This document shows positions 58,660 through 64,000 of a stretch of DNA of 64,000 nucleotides, one piece after another. Made by a program: the position numbers and the translations under genes. Below the pieces are notes generated by a model. It was not told the origin of the DNA, did no database searches, and was given only the letters and a program-made list of their open reading frames with translations. Origin of the DNA: Bacillota bacterium (GTDB lineage Bacteria > Bacillota > Clostridia > Christensenellales > SZUA-584); NCBI GenBank assembly GCA_023428025.1, contig JAEYZN010000036.1:62001-126000 (forward strand), given 5' to 3'. Within the stretch, counting starts at the first letter, position 1; every line of letters begins with the position of its first letter.

Positions 58660-58708
58660 AAAAATAATATGCCTTTTCGGAATCAAAGTCAATAAAAGGC
58701 ATCCGGCC

Positions 58709-59638
58709 CTACAGCACGACGTTCATCATCAGCAGCACCGCCGGTATCGTCACGATCATCAGCAGCATCGTTTGGATCACCGTTCTCACGGCGTATTCCG
58801 GCTCGCAGCCGTTGCGCTCCGAGTAGATCACGTTCATCGAGCCGCACGGCAGCGCCGTCATCACCACGCACGTCGTCTTCACGATGAGCGGCAGGTTCAT
58901 GTCCTTCAGCACCAGTATCATCAGCATCGGAAAGGCCAGCAGCCGCAGTGCCGACACCACATACGCGTACCCGTCCTTCATGATCGACGGGATGCTGATG
59001 GTGGCGAGGCTGGAGCCGACGATGATCATCGATATGGGCACCGTGGCCCCGCCGATGGTGGAGAGCGTGGATGTCACAGCCTCCGGAAAACGTACCGGGG
59101 ACAGGAACAGCGCGATGGATATCACCGACACGATGGTCACGATGTTGGTATAAAGTCCCTTGAGCTTAAAGCCTTCCTTGCGCTCCCTGTCCAGCAGGTG
59201 GATGCCGAGGGTAAAGAAGAACAACTGGTAGAACAGGTTGAATATCACCGCGTACATGTAGCCTTCGTCGCCGAACAGCTCCTTGATGATCGGAAAGCCC
59301 ACGAACGCCGTGTTGGCGAACACCGACATCGTGACGAATACCCGCTTGCGGCCCTCGCTGATGGGCAGCGCCCGGCTCAGCAGCCACGTGATGAGCAGCG
59401 CCGCCACATAATACCCCGCGGCCACCAGCGCCGTTGTCAGCAGGTTCTGATGCGCGTCCGCCGACAGCGTGGCGTTGGCAGAGGCCAGTATGCTGGCGGG
59501 CAGAAACGCCTGCAGCAGCAGATCGCTCAGCCCTTTGTGCAGATCGGCCGTGATGACACGTTTTTTCCGGAGAAAAAACCCCAGCGCCAGCATGATAATG
59601 ATTTTGATGAACAGGCCGGTCATAGATTCCAGAGGCAT
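58709..59638 (-). CDS. AEC family transporter
   Basis: A 309-residue protein with ten membrane helices in two halves, the auxin-efflux-carrier/malate permease fold. Typical pieces are IIIMLALGFFLRKKRVI, FLPASILASANATL, VFANTAFVGFPIIKELFGDEG and VPISMIIVGSSLATI, followed by TALPCGSMNVIYSERNG. Members move organic acids or amino acids. ATG 59638 has AAAGGAG. It sits between the racemase and the GntR gene, so it likely moves the substrate or product of the dehydrogenase set. Confidence 0.92.
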   Translation of the reverse strand: MPLESMTGLFIKIIIMLALGFFLRKKRVITADLHKGLSDLLLQAFLPASILASANATLSADAHQNLLTTALVAAGYYVAALLITWLLSRALPISEGRKRVFVTMSVFANTAFVGFPIIKELFGDEGYMYAVIFNLFYQLFFFTLGIHLLDRERKEGFKLKGLYTNIVTIVSVISIALFLSPVRFPEAVTSTLSTIGGATVPISMIIVGSSLATISIPSIMKDGYAYVVSALRLLAFPMLMILVLKDMNLPLIVKTTCVVMTALPCGSMNVIYSERNGCEPEYAVRTVIQTMLLMIVTIPAVLLMMNVVL

Positions 59639-59711
59639 TGATGACTCCTTTTGCAGCAGCAAATTGTTTGGGCCGGGTTGTTAAGCCGCGTGCCCGGAGA
59701 GGAGCATGCCT

Positions 59712-60497
59712 CTAAACAAACCCTTGGTAAGGCTTCTGGCAAACCGCCGAATGCAGCCACCTGATCAAAGTGGTGAAATCGAACACGGGCAGCCGCGCCG
59801 CGCGCTGCACGGCGTGTGCGTAGGGCGGCATGTCGCTGCACTCCAGCAGCACCGCGCCCACCTCCGGGTGCGCCGCGATGACGCTCAGCGCTGCGCTCAC
59901 CACCTCGTTTTCCACCTCGCCGTTGTCAAACACGCCGCGGCCTTCCAGTATGCATGAGAACTCCTTCGCGTCCTGCAAACCCTTGAGGCACAGCCGGTCC
60001 TTCAGCGCATCCGTTATGCCGCAGCTTTCCAGCAGCTTATCCGTCGCGCTGGTGGCGTCTGCCGTCAGCACGCATATCCTCTGCTCCGGCTTCAGCAGCG
60101 CCGCGATCCACGGCGCCTGCACCAGGCTGGAGATCGCCACGGGGATGTCCAGCGCCGCCGCCACACGGGCCTGATAGTTGCCGAAAAACCCGCACGCCGA
60201 GCTGATGGCCCGCACGCCCTCCCGCTTTAACGTCTCACACGCGGCGAGTATGCTCTCCAGCACCTCGTCGCCCGCAGCGAACAGGCTTGGAACGTCCAGC
60301 CCCTCCACCGCCTTGAGCCGCACCGGAAAGTCGAACGTGTAGCCGTTGACGATGTTGCCGGGCATCATGGGATACCACACATCTTCTATATATATGATGC
60401 CAATGGGAAAGCCCGAAATGTTCTGCCCTTTGGCGATGGATACCATCTGCTTTCGATTTTCCGGCGTCATGTATCCGTATTGCCTGTATTCGTCCAC
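59712..60497 (-). CDS. aspartate/glutamate racemase family protein
   Basis: A 261-residue Asp/Glu/hydantoin racemase superfamily enzyme. The two expected catalytic cysteines are present in ISSACGFFGNYQ and LLECSDMPPYA, and the family openings NISGFPIGIIYIEDVWYPM and LTADATSATDK are clear. I choose the GTG at 60497 because GGAGGAG lies 5 bp upstream and it fits the N-terminus (VDEYRQYGYMTPENR). An ATG at 60548 would add 17 residues with a poor site. It follows the flavin dehydrogenase by 55 bp. The amino acid or acid racemised is unknown. Confidence 0.85.
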   Translation of the reverse strand: MDEYRQYGYMTPENRKQMVSIAKGQNISGFPIGIIYIEDVWYPMMPGNIVNGYTFDFPVRLKAVEGLDVPSLFAAGDEVLESILAACETLKREGVRAISSACGFFGNYQARVAAALDIPVAISSLVQAPWIAALLKPEQRICVLTADATSATDKLLESCGITDALKDRLCLKGLQDAKEFSCILEGRGVFDNGEVENEVVSAALSVIAAHPEVGAVLLECSDMPPYAHAVQRAARLPVFDFTTLIRWLHSAVCQKPYQGFV

Positions 60498-60552
60498 AAT
60501 GTCTCCTCCGGCAGCGGCTATATATTGTAGAAAGGCCTCTGCCTGCATACAG

Positions 60553-61761
60553 TTATTCGCCCGCCGCCATGTCGCATGCCGTCTCAAACCGCGCGAAGTC
60601 CATGCGGCCGATGTCAAAGTCGGTCGGCTTACCGGTGATGATCTGCGACATGATCCGGCCGGTGATGGGCGAGAAGCAGATGCCGTCGCCCTCATGCCCC
60701 GCTGCGATGTAATAGCCCGGCACCGTATCCACGTCCGACACGATGGGCATATGGTCCTTCACGAAAGGACGTACGCCCGCGTAACTGCGGATGCAGTTGA
60801 TGTCCTTGAGCACCGGAAAGAAGCGCAGGCTGCGCTCCGCGATGGCCTTCATCGCCTCGAACTCGGAGCGGATGTCGAAACCCCGAAAACCCCGGTAGCC
60901 GCCCACCAGCAGGTTCTCCGCGTTGGTGTACTCGATGTTGAACGCGACGTTGTATTCCTCCACCAGCGGGCTCACATTGCGTTTGAAATTGATGCTGTCG
61001 AACTTGGACATCATGTAGCCGTATTCCAGTATCTTATGAAAGCATATCTTCCTGGTCTTCTCGGACACCAGATTCATGCCCTTGCGCGGCTGGATGGGGA
61101 TGTCGATGTCCACCATTCGGCCAATGTCGGGCGCCCATGGCCCGGCGCAGTTGATGACTCGGTCGGTCAGCAGCGTGCCCTTGTCCGTCTCCACCGCTTC
61201 CACACGGTTGCTCACCGGGTTGAGTTTTATCGACTGGATCGTGGCGCAGGTATATGTCTTAAGCCCCAGCTTCCGGGCTTCCTCCACAAACGCGAAGCAC
61301 ACCTTGTACGGGCTCACCGCGATCGCGCCGCTGCCCGGCGTGTAGATACCGCCCACCAGGTCCTTGGCGATGTACGGCTCCATGTCGCACAGCTCCTTGT
61401 TGTCCACCATGCGCATGCTGTAGCCGTCCGCCGCCTGCTGCGCCACATAGCCGGACGCCGCCTCGTATTCGGGCTCCGTCTCGCACACGTAAAGGCAGCC
61501 CTTGGGGTTGAACTCAAAATCATAGGAGAACTTCTCAGACAGCTCTTTGTAAAGGTCGATGCTCGCCTGCCCCATCCTGGTATCCATGCCGGGCAGCTTG
61601 TCGCATATCAGCGCGACGGCGTCGCAGTGGCTGGACGTGCCGTGCGCGATGTCGCCGTGGTCTACCAGCGCCACGCTCAGGCCCTCCGCGCACAGGTGGT
61701 AAGCCACGCTGGTGCCGATGGCCCCCGCGCCGATGACCACCGCGTCGAATTTATCCGCCAT
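60553..61761 (-). CDS. FAD-dependent DAO-family dehydrogenase, beta-type subunit
   Basis: A 402-residue flavoprotein of the glycine/sarcosine oxidase and D-amino-acid dehydrogenase type. The dinucleotide motif is VVIGAGAIGTSVAYHL. The GTSSHCDAVAL segment, CAGPWAPDIG and the closing YIAAGHEGDGICFSPITG are family features. In the neighbourhood of a ferredoxin-like, a BFD-like and an FAD/NAD subunit, it is most likely the substrate-oxidising subunit of an amine or imino acid dehydrogenase complex like PdhB. It overlaps the BFD-like gene by 1 bp. Confidence 0.92.
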   Translation of the reverse strand: MADKFDAVVIGAGAIGTSVAYHLCAEGLSVALVDHGDIAHGTSSHCDAVALICDKLPGMDTRMGQASIDLYKELSEKFSYDFEFNPKGCLYVCETEPEYEAASGYVAQQAADGYSMRMVDNKELCDMEPYIAKDLVGGIYTPGSGAIAVSPYKVCFAFVEEARKLGLKTYTCATIQSIKLNPVSNRVEAVETDKGTLLTDRVINCAGPWAPDIGRMVDIDIPIQPRKGMNLVSEKTRKICFHKILEYGYMMSKFDSINFKRNVSPLVEEYNVAFNIEYTNAENLLVGGYRGFRGFDIRSEFEAMKAIAERSLRFFPVLKDINCIRSYAGVRPFVKDHMPIVSDVDTVPGYYIAAGHEGDGICFSPITGRIMSQIITGKPTDFDIGRMDFARFETACDMAAGE

Positions 61762-62042
61762 CAGTCTATCCTCCCTTCAGCCAGCTCGCCGAACGTCACC
61801 GGCCTCACCGGCGGCCTTGCGGACGAGCAGCCCGTCTCCTTCACCGAAATGCCCAGCTCGGCGCACAGTATCTGTTGCACCAGCTTCTCGCAGGTTTTGC
61901 CCTGGCACAGCCCCATGCCCGCGCGCACCCGGCGTTTCACGCCCGTCACGTCGCGCGCGCCCTCGGCGATCGCGCGTCTGACGTCCGCCACGGTCACCTC
62001 TTCACACCGGCACACCAGCATATCGTCGTCATATCCCATCAT
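61761..62042 (-). CDS. BFD-like [2Fe-2S] subunit
   Basis: A 93-residue protein with a BFD-like [2Fe-2S] domain. Ligands are CRCEEV at 11-13 and GLCQGKTC at about 44-51, with the family helix DVRRAIAEGARDVTGVKRR between. It is like the delta subunit of dye-linked proline dehydrogenases and the small subunit of octopine or hydrogen-cyanide oxidase systems. It overlaps both neighbours (4 bp with the ferredoxin-like gene, 1 bp with the flavin subunit), so the four subunits are translated together. Confidence 0.9.
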   Translation of the reverse strand: MMGYDDDMLVCRCEEVTVADVRRAIAEGARDVTGVKRRVRAGMGLCQGKTCEKLVQQILCAELGISVKETGCSSARPPVRPVTFGELAEGRID

Positions 62043-62536
62043 GATCGCTTCCTCTCTATGCCGCGCACCTCATCCGCGTATTTTCTGGGTATCCGCACCG
62101 TCACCACCGGCGTATGGTCGTACGACCTGGGCGACTGCACCTTCTCCACCGTCGCGTCGCACACCGGCTCACCGCGGCGGTTCACGGCCTTCACCTTATC
62201 GCCCTTGGCGGGTGTCGGGTAATACTCATAGGGGAACGCCACCGTGGCGCTGTCCGCGCCGGATTTGTCCACCACGAATATCGCAAGGCCGGGGCACTGC
62301 GCGATGCACACGCCGCAGCCAGTGCATTTGTCCGCCAGCAGCTCAGGCAGGCTGGTGATCTCGTCGCCGATGCGGATGGCGCCGAAACGGCACGCCGCCT
62401 CGCAAGGATTGCAGGGTATCTCCTGCACGCATTCGATCACCGCAACCGGCCCTTTCTCAAAGCGCGCCTCGCCCGGCAGCTTCTGACAGGCTTTCAGCTC
62501 CTCGTAGTCCAAATATCCAGTCTCCACTATAGGCAT
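62039..62536 (-). CDS. 4Fe-4S dicluster ferredoxin-like subunit
   Basis: A 165-residue iron-sulfur protein. Two [4Fe-4S] motifs are present: CVQEIPCNPCEAAC and CTGCGVCIAQC. A C-terminal domain of about 75 residues (KGDKVKAVNRRGEPVCDATV, VVTVRIPRKYADEVRGI) contains no further clusters. It should carry electrons between the flavin subunits or to an outside acceptor. It overlaps the NAD/FAD subunit gene by 10 bp. This added domain is not found in plain ferredoxins. Confidence 0.9.
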   Translation of the reverse strand: MPIVETGYLDYEELKACQKLPGEARFEKGPVAVIECVQEIPCNPCEAACRFGAIRIGDEITSLPELLADKCTGCGVCIAQCPGLAIFVVDKSGADSATVAFPYEYYPTPAKGDKVKAVNRRGEPVCDATVEKVQSPRSYDHTPVVTVRIPRKYADEVRGIERKRS

Positions 62537-63684
62537 ACCGAAGCCTCCGCTTGAACGGGTGCGGATTTTTCTATCCGTTCCCGGTATTCGTCCATGATCT
62601 TCTCTTTCTCCTCCAGCCGCTTCTCGCCGAAAGGCCCCAGCCGCAGCGCGCGCAGGCGCTCCCAGATGGCATCCTTCTCCGCTTCGGCGGCCTCATCCGG
62701 TATCAGCCCGAGGGACTGCGCCGCGGAGATGCCCGCCAGCCGCCCTTCTTCCAGCGCGGTGTTGGCTTCCTCCACGCCCGTCACGTCGCCCGCCACATAC
62801 AGCCCTGGCTGGGACGTCTCCATGCTGCGGTTGTGCAGCGGCACCCAGCCGCCGAACACACCGTTAAATGTGAACTCGCTGTTCATCAGCCGCACCAGTT
62901 CGGACGAGGGCTTGAGCCCTGCCGCGATGGTCACAGTGTCCGCTTCGATCGTCTTCTCGGTGCCCGCGACCGGCTGAAACTTGTCGTCCACCGCCGCGAT
63001 GACCACCGCCTTTACGCAGCCGTTTTCGTCCGCGATCGTTTCCTTCACGGTATGCCGCATGTAGATGGGCACGCCCGCCCGCGCGATCTTCGCGGCGTGC
63101 ACCGCGTAACCGCCGATGCGCGGCGCGGCTTCCACCAGCGCCACGACGTCGCACCCGGCCTGCATCAGCTGATACGACACGATAAGCCCCACGTTGCCGC
63201 TGCCTACCATCACGATACGCCTGCCCGGCTTCACATGGTTCACGTTGATCATCGTCTGCGCGGCGCCCGCGCCCATCACGCCCGGCATCGTGCAGCCTCT
63301 GAACCGCACGACGTTCTCCGACGCGCCGGTGGCCACGATGATGCGTTTGGCCGTCACCGTCACCAGCGTTTTGCCGCCGTCTTCCTCTGTCTTCTGGATG
63401 GCGGCCTTGTTGCCGGGAAACAGCCCCACGACCGTGCTTTTCAGCCACAATTCCACGCCGTTGTCCTGCGCTTCCTTCAGCAGCATCATGCCGATATCGT
63501 AGCCCCGTGTGCCCGAATGGTGCGCACTGGACCCAAAGAACTTATGAATCTGCTTAAAAAGCTGGCCGCCTGGCCTGAAGTTGAGGTCCACCAGCAGCAC
63601 GCCCGCGCCCGCTTTGGACGCTTCTATCGCCGCCGCCAGTCCGGCCGGGCCGGCTCCGACTATGACTATGTCTCTCTCTATCAT
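62527..63684 (-). CDS. FAD/NAD(P) oxidoreductase, alpha-type (HcnB/PdhA-like) subunit
   Basis: A 385-residue pyridine-nucleotide-disulfide-fold flavoprotein. The FAD motif is IVIVGAGPAGLAAAIEASKAG, the second nucleotide motif is RIVMVGSGNVGLIVSYQLMQ, and the FAD-closing GLYVAGDVTGVEEANTALEEGR is clear. It matches the alpha subunit of multi-subunit proline or octopine dehydrogenases. It is the first gene of the complex; ATG 63684 has GGAG 6 bp upstream, while the frame continues 44 codons through hairpin DNA. It may pass electrons to NAD or receive them from the beta subunit. Confidence 0.92.
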   Translation of the reverse strand: MIERDIVIVGAGPAGLAAAIEASKAGAGVLLVDLNFRPGGQLFKQIHKFFGSSAHHSGTRGYDIGMMLLKEAQDNGVELWLKSTVVGLFPGNKAAIQKTEEDGGKTLVTVTAKRIIVATGASENVVRFRGCTMPGVMGAGAAQTMINVNHVKPGRRIVMVGSGNVGLIVSYQLMQAGCDVVALVEAAPRIGGYAVHAAKIARAGVPIYMRHTVKETIADENGCVKAVVIAAVDDKFQPVAGTEKTIEADTVTIAAGLKPSSELVRLMNSEFTFNGVFGGWVPLHNRSMETSQPGLYVAGDVTGVEEANTALEEGRLAGISAAQSLGLIPDEAAEAEKDAIWERLRALRLGPFGEKRLEEKEKIMDEYRERIEKSAPVQAEASVCL

Positions 63685-63711
63685 ATCCACTCCAAGTCTT
63701 ACTATGACCTT

Positions 63712-63787
63712 GGAGGCCCTGCCTCCAAACCTCCACTCAAGGGGCCCACCCCTTGAGAATCCCATCATGAAATGCCAAATGGCATTT
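63712..63787. repeat. train of three hairpins upstream of the dehydrogenase operon
   Basis: GGAGGC/GCCTCC (63712-63726), CTCAAGGGG/CCCCTTGAG (63736-63757) and AAATGCCA/TGGCATTT (63770-63787) follow one another. They look like intergenic repeat DNA or a leader structure, between the first dehydrogenase gene and its promoter. Confidence 0.65.
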
Positions 63788-63841
63788 TCAATGTTTTTTA
63801 ATAATAAATCTTTCATGCCTACCCTGAGTCATCATATAAGG

Positions 63842-63926
63842 CTCCCTCAGATGAGGGAGCTATCCCCACTCCAAAAAGCCTTCGTCTTTTCGGGGGACCC
63901 CGGTCGCCGACAGGCGACTGAGGGAG
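63842..63926. repeat. 85 bp dispersed element with terminal inverted repeats (copy B)
   Basis: CTCCCTCAG at the left and CTGAGGGAG at the right, with the inner block CCAAAAAGCCTTCGTCTTTT identical to copy A at 12138-12220. Similarity goes a few bases past the right end (GGGA, then CGCCAC or TGCCAC). Confidence 0.8.
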
Positions 63927-63953
63927 GGAAACGCCACTCAACAATCTCCGGTG

Positions 63954-64000
63954 TTACTTTGCCCCCAACCCATCCTGCGTCTGGACCACCATGCCCGCCT
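63954..64000 (-). CDS. possible C-terminus of a protein entering the window
   Basis: Read on the minus strand, the last bases encode AGMVVQTQDGLGAK followed by TAA at 63954-63956. This looks like a protein end, just upstream of the dispersed element. It is too short to identify. Confidence 0.25.
   Translation of the reverse strand, partial: AGMVVQTQDGLGAK

Noticed and set aside
1..64000. tRNA and rRNA genes, intact transposases, prophage genes
   Set aside because: I looked for cloverleaf arms, rRNA-conserved stretches and integrase/transposase motifs by eye and saw none; a tRNAscan or Infernal run could still find something missed.

Overview
The window looks like chromosomal DNA from an anaerobic, endospore-forming member of the Firmicutes (class Clostridia) with a GC-rich genome. 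Sporulation markers are pro-sigma-E with its protease SpoIIGA, GerM, CotF-like coat proteins and a Spo0E-like phosphatase. Anaerobic markers are rubrerythrin, a [NiFe] hydrogenase and iron-sulfur enzymes. Firmicute wiring is seen in IreB-RuvX-DUF1292, gerM-rph-rdgB, peptidase-efp and CIRCE operators. I cannot name a genus. No rRNA, tRNA, CRISPR array or intact transposase was found.

0-6 kb: end of an MFS exporter, a pair of small coat proteins, and two tandem LytR-CpsA-Psr (LCP) wall-polymer ligases with Pro/Thr-rich tails. 6-10.2 kb: a rubrerythrin-YgiD operon, then a stretch of lower GC with three XRE regulators, a Spo0E-like protein and a DUF6442-like membrane protein, several with clear palindromic operators. 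10.4-13.6 kb: a zinc-ribbon membrane protein with repeated beta modules, a mobile-looking 83 bp repeat, a hydrolase and an acetyltransferase. 13.7-16.9 kb: a [NiFe] hydrogenase operon (cytochrome b5-like protein, small subunit, large subunit, maturation protease). 17-28.6 kb: xylose isomerase, aldo/keto reductase, envelope proteins (a disordered Pro/Thr-rich membrane protein, an M15 peptidase lipoprotein, an NlpC/P60 hydrolase), a frameshifted GNAT-YoaP gene, an Rnk-like factor and the ireB-ruvX-DUF1292-YhhN group.

28.8-39.7 kb: iscR-nifS with an operator palindrome, Hsp20 under a perfect CIRCE, nitroreductase, spoIIGA-sigE, and a six-gene gerM-rph-rdgB-phosphoesterase-VOC-GGDEF operon. 39.8-42.8 kb: a PadR regulator followed by two SEDS-like (FtsW/RodA family) proteins carrying an N-terminal HAAS-like domain; only the second keeps the motif aspartate. 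42.8-55.3 kb: Na/Pi cotransporter, ECF sigma/anti-sigma pair, SDR, cation efflux, HtpG under a near-perfect CIRCE, aldehyde dehydrogenase divergent from an AraC regulator, and the endonuclease IV-peptidase-EF-P operon. 55.5 kb: a decayed ABC-ATPase fragment. 55.8-63.7 kb, all on the minus strand: a catabolic region with a four-subunit flavin/iron-sulfur amino-acid dehydrogenase-like complex, an Asp/Glu-racemase-family enzyme, an AEC transporter, a GntR regulator, an EamA exporter and an iron alcohol dehydrogenase. The window closes with intergenic hairpins and a second copy of the 83 bp repeat.

The best candidates for something new are the PadR/HAAS-SEDS pair, the racemase-linked dehydrogenase complex, the cytochrome-b5-linked hydrogenase and the XRE/Spo0E divergon.
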